A stretch of 64,000 nt of DNA from Pseudomonadota bacterium (GTDB lineage: Bacteria; Pseudomonadota; Gammaproteobacteria; Steroidobacterales; Steroidobacteraceae). A program made the translations under genes and the position numbers. Position 1 is the first letter of the stretch, and the number at the start of each line of letters is the position of its first letter. The stretch lies in contig JAFAEQ010000033.1 in the NCBI GenBank assembly GCA_023423935.1, positions 1 through 64,000 of the forward strand, in the 5' to 3' direction. This document shows, in pieces, positions 36,403 to 44,688 of this stretch. The notes under the pieces were generated by a model. It made no database searches and was not told where the DNA came from. It was given only the letters and a program-made list of their open reading frames with translations.

Positions 36403-37734
36403 ATGCACGATCCTGCTGACGAACCCACCGGTCTGAGCCGCCGCACGCTATTGACGAGCACCCTCGCCGGCGCCTTTGCAGTCTCGCTTGCCGATGCACC
36501 CGCATTCGCCCAATCCACCGAACCGCCGGCGACTTCGCGCGAGCTGTGGCAATGGGTGCGAGTCCAGCCGGTCGCAGACAATCGCGAAGGCTGGCTGAAC
36601 ACCGCCCGCGTCGGCCCCACCTTGCGTGCCTGCATGGCAACCGAGTATCGCTCGCGCGAAATCCAGAGCGGTGAGCTTCCGAGCTTCGCCAACGGCGATC
36701 GCTGGAATCAGGAGACGCTGCGACTCGCCAATCGCTTTGCCCGCTTCGCCGGCTGCGACGCCGATGAGCTGGTTTTCACGCGTGGCGCGGGTGAAGCCTT
36801 GAGCTTTGTGACGAACGGGCTCGATCTCGCCAGCGGCGATGAGATCCTGACCACGACCCAGGAGCATCCGGCATCGCTCGCCCCGTGGCTGTTCCTGGCG
36901 CGACGGCGCGGCATCGTCGTCAAGCAGCTCGAGATGCCACGTCATGCGTCTTCCGCATCTCAGCTCATCGACGCGGTGAATGCAGGATTGACCGAACGCA
37001 CGCGGGTCGTCGCGCTCAGCCATGTGCAGTACGCGGACGGCACGATCCTGCCCATCAAGGAGATCTGTCAGCGGGTCCGCGAGCGCAAAGCTCTGTCGGT
37101 GATCGACGGCGCACAGGCGTTCGGCATGCTGAACTATCAGCTGCGCGATCTGGGCTGCGACTTCTATGCGATGTCCTTTCACAAATGGCTGTGCGGCTCC
37201 CAGGGCGGCGGCATGCTCTACGTGCGACGCGAAATGCTCGAGCGTCTATGGCCCAGCGAGCCGCGCGGCATCGATACTTCGCCACCCGTGGTCACGCCGA
37301 CCAAAGCGATCGGCTACGACGCGACGCCTTCGGCCATTCATCGCTTCGGCAACATCGTCCCGCAACTATGGCCCGCGCTACGCGGAAGCGAGGCGGCTCT
37401 CGATCTGCACGATCTGATCAATCGCGCTCGCATCGAAGCTCGCGTGCGCGAGCTCGTGCTCTATGCACGGCTGCGATTGCAGGAGTTGAACGGGATCGAA
37501 TTCGTCACGACCAACGCGCCCGGGCTGTGGGGTGGAATCCTCACGTTCCGTCTTCCGGGCCGCGTACCGGCGGATGTGGTCGGCGCACTCGCGCGCATCA
37601 ACCGCATCCACTTCCAGGCGCTGACAGGAGCCACGGCGAATGAAGGTGCGTTACGGCTATCGCTGCACATGTTCAACTCGCACGACGAGATCGATCGCAT
37701 GATGCAGGGCCTGATACATCTGCCGAAGCTGTAA
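36403..37734 (+). CDS. Tat-exported class V aminotransferase-fold PLP enzyme
   Basis: A 443-residue PLP enzyme of the isopenicillin-N-epimerase-like group, with a twin-arginine signal (SRRTLLTSTLAGAFAVSL, then AFAQ). PLP-binding landmarks are FTRGAGEALSFV, QEHPASLAPW and the Schiff-base Lys in SFHKWLCGSQGGG. Reaction unknown; export of a folded PLP enzyme is consistent with Tat use. ATG 36403 is the only sensible start. Confidence 0.85.
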   Translation: MHDPADEPTGLSRRTLLTSTLAGAFAVSLADAPAFAQSTEPPATSRELWQWVRVQPVADNREGWLNTARVGPTLRACMATEYRSREIQSGELPSFANGDRWNQETLRLANRFARFAGCDADELVFTRGAGEALSFVTNGLDLASGDEILTTTQEHPASLAPWLFLARRRGIVVKQLEMPRHASSASQLIDAVNAGLTERTRVVALSHVQYADGTILPIKEICQRVRERKALSVIDGAQAFGMLNYQLRDLGCDFYAMSFHKWLCGSQGGGMLYVRREMLERLWPSEPRGIDTSPPVVTPTKAIGYDATPSAIHRFGNIVPQLWPALRGSEAALDLHDLINRARIEARVRELVLYARLRLQELNGIEFVTTNAPGLWGGILTFRLPGRVPADVVGALARINRIHFQALTGATANEGALRLSLHMFNSHDEIDRMMQGLIHLPKL

Positions 37735-37770
37735 GCTCCCCGCCCCGAGCAACGACAAGACCCGGCTTCA

Positions 37771-38187
37771 ATGGAGCATTCGTATCTACTACTGACAGGC
37801 GCGCTGAGCGGATTGGTGAGCCTGCTTGCTCATGCGGTCCTCTGGTCGCTGGCCGAGATGCTGCGTCCGCAGCTGCATACGGCCACGGCGCCCCATCGAC
37901 AACTCGATATTCCCGACGTGCTGCTGCACCTGATCGCAGGCACGGCATTGGGATTGCTCTTCTGGCTGAGCTGGGGACTCACCGCCATCGTCGGTGTCCC
38001 TTGGTGGATGCGTGGACTGACGTTCGCGGCACTGACGTGGATCGGCATTGCCCTGCCAGCATCGCTGAGCATGGCGCGAGCGCGTCAGCTCACCGCAGGC
38101 TCGATCATCGTGATTGCAACGCGCTGGGCGACTACCTGCCTGATTGCGGGACTCGCGTGCGCGTGGGGATGGGAAAGGGGTGGCTGA
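37771..38187 (+). CDS. hypothetical integral membrane protein
   Basis: A 138-residue protein with about four hydrophobic segments (residues 5-30, 48-68, 75-95, 108-132) and little else. It starts 36 bp after the PLP enzyme gene and may be co-transcribed. No family was recognised. It ends just before the CTAG-rich island. Confidence 0.7.
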   Translation: MEHSYLLLTGALSGLVSLLAHAVLWSLAEMLRPQLHTATAPHRQLDIPDVLLHLIAGTALGLLFWLSWGLTAIVGVPWWMRGLTFAALTWIGIALPASLSMARARQLTAGSIIVIATRWATTCLIAGLACAWGWERGG

Positions 38188-38201
38188 GTAAATCAGGCAC
38201 T

Positions 38202-38373
38202 AGCTACTAGGTACTAGCTGCTAGCCAGAGGCGAACCCCTTGGTTCGCCGATCTCCGAATTTTCTGGCTAGCGACTAGTAGCTAGTTGGCTAGCGGCTCG
38301 CGTCAGCCTCTGGCTAGCGACTAGCAGCTAGTTGGCTAGCTGCTCAATCTAGTTGGCTAGCGACTCGCATCAG
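38202..38373. repeat. CTAG-dense intergenic repeat island (copy 1)
   Basis: About 14 CTAG tetramers in roughly 170 bp, in a genome where CTAG is otherwise scarce. It includes a 46-bp near-tandem unit (38263-38308, repeated from 38309) and a partial third copy (38350-38373). Inverted arms CTAGCCAGA (38221-38229) and TCTGGCTAG (38263-38271) enclose a perfect 8-bp hairpin (38230-38249). A related island lies at 52888-52973. Confidence 0.8.
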
Positions 38374-38376
38374 CGC

Positions 38377-39219
38377 TTACCGATCCAGGAACTCTCTCGA
38401 CACTGCGGCGAAACGCTGCGGGGCCGCGCTGATGAAGCCCTGACCGAATTCGGACAGATCCAGCAACGATGCATTCGGCAGGGCCGAACGAACGCGCGGT
38501 GCGGTTTCATAGAACTCGTCCTTGGGCCGCATGACGAGCACCTGCTGACGCACGAGGGGCAGACGCTCGGCCACGGGATAATCGGCCGAAGCCGCCAGCG
38601 CGCGCTGACCGTACACACCCGAGCGCAATCGATCGCTGAAGTCATCCGCAAGCGCACTCATCGGGACGCCCGGACCGCGATGCTCGAGCATGCGCTTCCA
38701 TTCCTCGACGACATCGCTGCCGTCTTCGCGAGCGGCAGCCGTACCGAGCACGGTCACGCGATCCTGAGCTGCGTAGCCCGGCATACCCCACAGCATGATC
38801 CGACGCACTTGCTGCCCACGGGCGATGCCCAGTTCGGCAGCGACCTGCGCGCCGAGCTGATAACCGAACACATCGACGGTGCGCAGGCGCAGACCGTCCA
38901 GAAAGTCTCCGACTGCTGCCGCCAGGTCCGCGATCGAGAACTTCGAGGTCGGCGCATCCGAGGTGCCATGTCCCGGCAGGTCGAGTGCATACACACTGCG
39001 ATCGGAACCGAGCTCACGCAGCATCGGCGTGAAGAAACGACCCGAGCCGCCGCCATGATGCAGGCAGACCAACGGCGTGCGCTCGTCGAAACCGCCGCCG
39101 GACGGATAGGCTGTCCAGACATGCACCTGCCCGAAACGGGACTCTGCATACGAGCGTCGAATATGCACGGAGGCAGGCTGCGGCAACGGCAGTCGATTGC
39201 GATGTTTGGCTTGAATCAC
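38377..39219 (-). CDS. alpha/beta-hydrolase-fold protein with a Gln at the nucleophile position
   Basis: A 280-residue protein with the hydrolase fold: LVCLHHGGGSGRFF, YALDLPGHGTSDAP, and a C-terminal LSEFGQGFISAAPQRF. The nucleophile elbow reads FGYQLGAQ, so Gln121 stands where Ser, Asp or Cys is expected. The C-terminal His is also not obvious. It may be a non-hydrolytic member or use another mechanism. It starts at GTG 39219; its end abuts the CTAG island. Confidence 0.8.
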   Translation of the reverse strand: MIQAKHRNRLPLPQPASVHIRRSYAESRFGQVHVWTAYPSGGGFDERTPLVCLHHGGGSGRFFTPMLRELGSDRSVYALDLPGHGTSDAPTSKFSIADLAAAVGDFLDGLRLRTVDVFGYQLGAQVAAELGIARGQQVRRIMLWGMPGYAAQDRVTVLGTAAAREDGSDVVEEWKRMLEHRGPGVPMSALADDFSDRLRSGVYGQRALAASADYPVAERLPLVRQQVLVMRPKDEFYETAPRVRSALPNASLLDLSEFGQGFISAAPQRFAAVSREFLDR

Positions 39220-39494
39220 TTTGAGGAAACCCTCGACTTCGAAAATTTGAGTTGGGGCCGTCGCAGCGGCCTCCGATTCGCATCCAGCGTCGATGAACCT
39301 TGCAGACCGAATGTTTCTGCCATCGCGCGCTGCTTGTACTGCGACTCGTCGAATGCGAGTTTAGGTGGTCACCTTCGTCAAGAAATGGATGCATGTCTCA
39401 GCTTCGCATCCCGTGTGCTCGCCTTCGAGCGAGGCAATGCACGCGTCCTTCGTTAAACTCCGTTCACGATTCGCACGACGCGCCGAGGTTCCTG

Positions 39495-41609
39495 ATGAGC
39501 ATCACAGTTCTGACATCGCGCCGAATTAAGGGAAAACCGCACACACTGGCGACAGCGCTCTGTGTGCTCGTGACTTCGATTGCATGGAACGTGTCGGCAA
39601 TTGCCTCTGAGCCGTATACCGCGCAGGCCATGTGGAAGTTGAAGCGGCTGGCCGATCCTGCGATTTCTCCCGACGGCCGACTCGCGGTCGTCGCGGTGAC
39701 GACTTATGACATCGACGCGAACAAGGGCGACAGTGATCTGTGGCTGGTGCCGACCAAGACGGGCAAGCCGCGACAGCTCACGAGCGGTAGCGCAGGAGAC
39801 TCGCAACCCGTCTGGAGTCCCAACGGCGAGCTCATCGCGTTCGTCTCCAAGCGCGATGAGGACAAGGAGCCGCAGATTTATGTCATCCCTGTCGATGGCG
39901 GCGAAGCGCGACGCGTGACGAACGTGCCAAGCGGCGCGTCATCTCCAAAATGGTTTCCTGACTCGCGTCGAATCGCGTTCATCACTCCGGTCTGGAAGGA
40001 CCTGAAGACCTGGGCCGAGCAAGCGCAACGTCAGAAAGAGCGCTCCGAGTCCAAGATGAGCGCGCTCGTCTGGGACAAGGCGCCGTTCTCGTACTGGGAT
40101 CATTTCCTCGACGATCGCGAACCACACGTGTTTTCCATCGGCATCGAAGGCGGCGAGGCAAAGCCGATCACGCTGGGCTCGGGACACAGTCTCGACGTCG
40201 GTGATGCAGATCGCACTTCGTACGACCTCTCACCCGACGGCACCGAGATCGCGTTCTCGGCGAACACCGACACGAGCGGACGCGACCCGAATTTCGACAT
40301 CTATGTGATGCCGTTGGATGGCGGCGAAGCACGCAACATCACGACCGACAATCCGGCCGACGATCTCACGCCCCTGTACAGCCCCGATGGGCGACTGCTC
40401 TCGTTCCGTCGCCAGCTCATCAAGGATTTCTATGCCGATCGCGCGCGCCTGATGATTCACGAACGGCGCAGCAACGTCACACGCAGCATGACCGACGAAT
40501 GGGATCGCTCCGCGGATGGGCTCGTGTGGGCGCCCGATTCGCGCGCGCTGTTCGGCACGATCGAAGACGGCGGCACGCGTCGCGTGTTCCGTTTCGACGT
40601 CGGCGGCGGTACACCGCGGCCGGTCACGTCAACGAGCAGCTTCGGATCGCTCGCGGTGGCGGGTAGCGGCCCGGTGATCATCGCGCTGCGCGAAAGCTTC
40701 ACGGAACCGCCGACATTGGTCAGCGTGATCGCTCGCACGGGCGCGGCGACCAAACTCACCGACTTCAACGACGCCGCACTTGCAAACCTCACGCAGGGCA
40801 AAGTCGAAAGCGTCACGTACAAAGGCGCCAACGACGAAGACGTACAGATGTGGATCGTCTATCCGCCGAACTTCACGCCCGATCGCAAATGGCCCGTGCA
40901 CTTGATGCTTCACGGCGGACCCCACAACGGCATGCTCGATGCGATGCAGTGGCGCTGGAATGCGCAAGTCTTCGCGAACTGGGGCTATGTCACGGCCTGG
41001 CACAACTTCCATGGCTCGAGCGGCTTCGGCCAGGCGTGGGCGGACTCGATCACGAAGGAATGGGCAGAGCTTCCGTATCAGGACACGATCAAGGCCACGG
41101 AATGGTTCACCGCGCAGCCCTGGGTCGATGCCGAGCGTCTGACGGCAGGTGGAGGCAGCTACGGCGGCTACCTGGCGACGCTACTGCTCGGCAAGCCGCA
41201 TCCGTTCAAGACGCTCGTCGCGCACGCGGCCGTCTACAACCTCTACACGCATGTGGCCACCGACTTCGGCGCGACCAAGCAGCGCTACGGCGAGTACTGG
41301 CAGGACTTCGAACGCGTGAATCGCAACTCGCCGCATATGTTCGCGGCCAACTTCAACACGCCGACGCTGATCATCCATGGCGCGCTCGATCTGCGCGTCA
41401 ACGTGAACCACGGGCTCGAGCTCTTCAACACGCTGCAGAACCGCGGCGTACCGAGCAAGCTCGTCTACTTCCCCGACGAGAATCACTGGGTGCTGAAGCC
41501 GCAGAATTCGCTGTTCTGGTACGAGACCAATCGTCAATGGCTGGAGCAGTACAGCAAGCCCGGTCCGGGCGCTGCAGTCGAAGCCGTGCAGCCCCAAGCG
41601 ACGGAGTGA
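39495..41609 (+). CDS. exported S9-family prolyl oligopeptidase-like peptidase
   Basis: A 704-residue serine peptidase: a signal peptide (ALCVLVTSIAWNVSAIAS), a beta-propeller of WD40/TolB-like blades (about 45-430; repeated SPDGRL/SPNGEL), then the catalytic domain with Ser555 in GGGSYGGYLA, Asp in HGALDLRVN and His in PDENHW. It probably degrades peptides in the periplasm. ATG 39495 follows GAGG; the longer upstream frame is unsupported. Confidence 0.92.
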   Translation: MSITVLTSRRIKGKPHTLATALCVLVTSIAWNVSAIASEPYTAQAMWKLKRLADPAISPDGRLAVVAVTTYDIDANKGDSDLWLVPTKTGKPRQLTSGSAGDSQPVWSPNGELIAFVSKRDEDKEPQIYVIPVDGGEARRVTNVPSGASSPKWFPDSRRIAFITPVWKDLKTWAEQAQRQKERSESKMSALVWDKAPFSYWDHFLDDREPHVFSIGIEGGEAKPITLGSGHSLDVGDADRTSYDLSPDGTEIAFSANTDTSGRDPNFDIYVMPLDGGEARNITTDNPADDLTPLYSPDGRLLSFRRQLIKDFYADRARLMIHERRSNVTRSMTDEWDRSADGLVWAPDSRALFGTIEDGGTRRVFRFDVGGGTPRPVTSTSSFGSLAVAGSGPVIIALRESFTEPPTLVSVIARTGAATKLTDFNDAALANLTQGKVESVTYKGANDEDVQMWIVYPPNFTPDRKWPVHLMLHGGPHNGMLDAMQWRWNAQVFANWGYVTAWHNFHGSSGFGQAWADSITKEWAELPYQDTIKATEWFTAQPWVDAERLTAGGGSYGGYLATLLLGKPHPFKTLVAHAAVYNLYTHVATDFGATKQRYGEYWQDFERVNRNSPHMFAANFNTPTLIIHGALDLRVNVNHGLELFNTLQNRGVPSKLVYFPDENHWVLKPQNSLFWYETNRQWLEQYSKPGPGAAVEAVQPQATE

Positions 41610-41777
41610 ATACACGGAAGTGGCCCCGAACAACTCTTAAGGTACACGCTCGGAAAAGTCGCCGCGCCCCGTCGAGAGTTTCGTTCGTCGAAGCGTGTCA
41701 CGCGGTTGACAACTTCCGCAGGTAAGGCGCACTGAGCAGGCATCGCTTCATCGCTGCTCCGGCACGACTTACCTTAC

Positions 41778-41794
41778 CTTTGTGATCTTTGTGG
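41778..41794 (+). repeat. dispersed 17-base motif, copy A
   Basis: CTTTGTGATCTTTGTGG, in the gap before the Tat-type epimerase gene. It aligns without gaps to copies at 44076-44092 and 51137-51153, all differences being transitions. Confidence 0.5.
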
Positions 41795-41834
41795 TCCACG
41801 TGGTTACTCTCCACGCTTCTAGGGGAGAACGACC

Positions 41835-42926
41835 ATGAACAGACGCGAAGCGATCAAGCTGGGCGCCGCCGTCGGTGCAGGGGCCCTGTTCGGAACTGAA
41901 CTGCTGGCGGCTTCCAAGCCCATGCGCATTCTGATCCTCGGCGGCACGGGATTCATCGGACCGCACTTCGTGCGTACGCTGCGCGAACACGGCCACACGC
42001 TTACGCTGTTCAATCGCGGCAAGCGTGCTCCCGGCATGTTTCCCGATATCGAAACGCTGATCGGCGATCGCAACGGCCCGATCGACTCGCTCAAGGGTCG
42101 CGACTGGGACGCGGTAATCGACGACTCCGGCTATATCCTCAAGCACGTGCGCCTCACGACCGATCTGCTCAAGGATCGGGTGCAGTACTACTTATATGTC
42201 TCGAGCATTTCCGCCTACGCGGACTTCAAGAGGCCGAACATCGACGAGGACTATGCGCTCGCACCGCTTCAGGATCCGGACACCACGGACATCAGCGCCA
42301 ACTACGGTGCTCTGAAAGCCGGCTGCGAGAAGATCGTCGAAAGCGCGTTCGGCGAACGATGCAGCATCGTGCGGCCGACGTACATCGTCGGCCCCGGCGA
42401 TCCGACCGACCGCTTCACCTACTGGCCAGTGCGTGCGGCCCGTGGCGGTGAAATGCTCGTTCCCGGTACGGCACGCGATCCGGTGCAGTTCATCGACGTA
42501 CGCGATCTCGCGGACTTCGTGCGACTGTGTGTCGAGCAGCGCATTCCCGGCCGCTACAACGCATGCAATCCGCCGCGATCGGTCACCCTGGGCCAGCTCC
42601 TGGAGACCAGCAAGAAGATCGCGAAGGCCGACACGAAGTTCGTGTGGGTGAACGAACGATTCATTGATGAACAGAAGCTGGTCGACAGCAACGAACTCCC
42701 GATCTGGGCGCCACCCAGCGGCGATTGGATCGGTGCGGCACAGATCAGCTCGGCGCGCGCGGTCGCCAGGGGAATGAAGTTCCGCGATCTGGCGACGACA
42801 GTCGCGGATACCCTGGCTTGGCATGCAACACGTCCTGCGGAACAACAGCAAAAACTGCGGGCGGGAATGACAGCCGAACGCGAAGCCGAGCTGCTGACGC
42901 TCTGGAAATCGCAGCAGAAAGCATGA
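41835..42926 (+). CDS. NAD-dependent epimerase/dehydratase-family protein with Tat-like N-terminus
   Basis: A 363-residue extended SDR protein. The nucleotide-binding motif is ILGGTGFIGPHF, and the SDR active-site region includes YYLYVSSISAYAD and NYGALKAGCE (Tyr and Lys). The N-terminus, NRREAIKLGAAVGAGALFG, is a short twin-arginine signal, so it may act in the periplasm, which is unusual for this family. GGGGAG precedes ATG 41835. Substrate unknown. Confidence 0.85.
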   Translation: MNRREAIKLGAAVGAGALFGTELLAASKPMRILILGGTGFIGPHFVRTLREHGHTLTLFNRGKRAPGMFPDIETLIGDRNGPIDSLKGRDWDAVIDDSGYILKHVRLTTDLLKDRVQYYLYVSSISAYADFKRPNIDEDYALAPLQDPDTTDISANYGALKAGCEKIVESAFGERCSIVRPTYIVGPGDPTDRFTYWPVRAARGGEMLVPGTARDPVQFIDVRDLADFVRLCVEQRIPGRYNACNPPRSVTLGQLLETSKKIAKADTKFVWVNERFIDEQKLVDSNELPIWAPPSGDWIGAAQISSARAVARGMKFRDLATTVADTLAWHATRPAEQQQKLRAGMTAEREAELLTLWKSQQKA

Positions 42927-43027
42927 GCCTGCCGATCGCGTGCGCCTCGTGCACGCGATCTTCCGCAACTCGATCTCCGGGGCGCGCCGCGCGTTATAAG
43001 ATGAGTCACATCTTCCCCGGAGGCGTT

Positions 43028-43900
43028 ATGTCTATTCGCACGTCTCGCGCGACGCTCGCGTTCGCTGTGCTTCTCGTCCTCGCCGCCTGCGCCAAACAAG
43101 GCAATCCTGAACTCGAGTGGGCTCGGGCAGCGTTGCAGCGCAATCCCAATATCGAGCTGGTCGCGACTGATGAACGCAGCGGCACGTTCACAGTGCGGGA
43201 CAAGCAGACGGGCGAAGTGCAGGCGGTGAGTCTTCAGGATCTCGCAGCTGCTCCGCTGTCGGCGCTCACTGCGACGGCACGCACGCGAACCGCTGAGAAT
43301 ACGAATGCGACTGCAGCAGCACCGGTCTCGTCACCCGCTCCTCAAGCGGCGACGGAACCCGCCGCCCAAACCGCAGCGACCGAGCCCCGCAAAGAAGCCG
43401 TCGTTCGCGAAGAGCCCATCCAGCCCGAAGCGCAATCCTCCGCTGCATCGGCTGCACCATCGAAGCCATACACGATCGAACGGACGGATGCCGGCCAGCT
43501 GAAGATCAGCGGTCCGGGAATCAGCGTCGTCTCTGCGGGCGCCCCCGGTTCAGGTGCCGAAGGTCAGGAGACGCCAGCAGCGGACGAGCCGATCATCTGC
43601 GAAGGTCGACGTATGCTTCATCTCGACGGCCGAACCATTCGTGTGGACGGCGATGCGATCACCGTGCGCGGCGGCTGCGAGCTCTACATCACGAACAGCA
43701 ACATCGTCGCGTCGGGCACCGGCGTCGTCGTCCACGACGGCACCGTCCACATCGCCAACAGCTACGTGGAAGGCGCGAACGGCTCCTTCGCAGCCGACAG
43801 CCAGGCGAAAGTCTTCGTCCGCGGCTCCACCTTCCAGGGACTCTCCCGCCGCGATCAACTCGCAATGGTTCAGGACCAGGGCGGTAACCGCTGGAGATAG
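43028..43900 (+). CDS. lipoprotein with C-terminal beta-helix-like segment
   Basis: A 290-residue lipoprotein (signal ending LVLAAC). A short N-terminal domain is followed by an Ala/Pro/Glu-rich linker (about 80-160). The C-terminal 100 residues carry regular short beta units (LHLDGRTIRVDGDAITVRGG, SGTGVVVHDGTVHIANSYVE), like a right-handed beta-helix. CCGGAGG precedes ATG 43028. Function unknown. Confidence 0.82.
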   Translation: MSIRTSRATLAFAVLLVLAACAKQGNPELEWARAALQRNPNIELVATDERSGTFTVRDKQTGEVQAVSLQDLAAAPLSALTATARTRTAENTNATAAAPVSSPAPQAATEPAAQTAATEPRKEAVVREEPIQPEAQSSAASAAPSKPYTIERTDAGQLKISGPGISVVSAGAPGSGAEGQETPAADEPIICEGRRMLHLDGRTIRVDGDAITVRGGCELYITNSNIVASGTGVVVHDGTVHIANSYVEGANGSFAADSQAKVFVRGSTFQGLSRRDQLAMVQDQGGNRWR

Positions 43901-43916
43901 GAATCAGGATCAAGAG

Positions 43917-44093
43917 GCCGCAAAGACCGCATAAAAGAAAGCTGAATACCAGTCGCGAGCAGAGCAAAGCACACGGCTACTGCTCAGGCTGTGGGTTCGA
44001 CTTCAGTCGAACAGAGTGAAACACCGTAGCTCCAGACATGCGACGTACTGAGGTTCCTCCAACCTTTTGAATCTTTTTTGCGGTCTTTGCGGC
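43917..44093. repeat. inverted repeat bounding a 150-bp intergenic segment
   Basis: GCCGCAAAGACCGC (43917-43930) is the exact reverse complement of GCGGTCTTTGCGGC (44080-44093); the match extends imperfectly to about 23 bp. The right arm is also copy B of the dispersed 17-base motif (44076-44092). No gene lies between the arms. It resembles a small non-autonomous repeat element. Confidence 0.55.
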
Positions 44094-44128
44094 TACTACT
44101 CCTAGTCCTACCGGCCTTTGCGGCTCTC

Positions 44129-44617
44129 CTATTCTTCCTCCAAAGGACCGAACGGCTTCGCATCCTTCAGATCGTAGATTTCCACGCCCTTGGGATGACG
44201 GAACATGCGTTTGCCGAGGTCGGGGAAATCGGCGACGTCGATCTCCCGATTCTCGCCGCCCATCAGGTAGACCAGATCCGCTGTGAAGGGATTGCGCAGA
44301 TGGTGCGCGACGCCGGGTGTGGGGAACGCCATGAAGTCGCCAGGGCCTACTTCGTATTCATTGCCATCGATGCGGGCAATGCCGCGGCCTTCGAGAATGT
44401 AGATCCACTCTTCTTCCTGCCAGTGCGAGTGATACACGAAGGATTCCTTGCCTGGAGGAATCCGCGCGAGATTCACCCCGACGCGACGCAGTCCGGTGGA
44501 CTTAGCAAGCTGGTATCCAGACATTTCTGACTGCGGATTCCAGGGATGCGAGAAGGTCTGCGAGCGCTCTGTGATTTCGGCAGCGCGCAGCAGATACAGG
44601 TTCGGGCGTTCCGACAT
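44129..44617 (-). CDS. cupin-domain protein
   Basis: A 162-residue single-domain cupin. The metal-binding motif is SHWQEEEWIYILEGRG (H and E ligands) and the second half has GPGDFMAFPTPGVAHHL. Likely a small metal-dependent enzyme or sugar/small-molecule binder in the cytosol. ATG 44617 is preferred over a long unsupported upstream extension. It is divergent from the TPR gene at 44689. Confidence 0.88.
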   Translation of the reverse strand: MSERPNLYLLRAAEITERSQTFSHPWNPQSEMSGYQLAKSTGLRRVGVNLARIPPGKESFVYHSHWQEEEWIYILEGRGIARIDGNEYEVGPGDFMAFPTPGVAHHLRNPFTADLVYLMGGENREIDVADFPDLGKRMFRHPKGVEIYDLKDAKPFGPLEEE

Positions 44618-44688
44618 GAGAGAGACCTTTGTCGCCAGAAGGAGGCGAAAGCTTGCGCGCGGTGCCCGCGCTCGGCAACCTCTCGTCA

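Noticed and set aside
38202..38373. CRISPR array
   Set aside because: The repeats are tandem and degenerate without unique spacers of constant length, and no cas genes are nearby.
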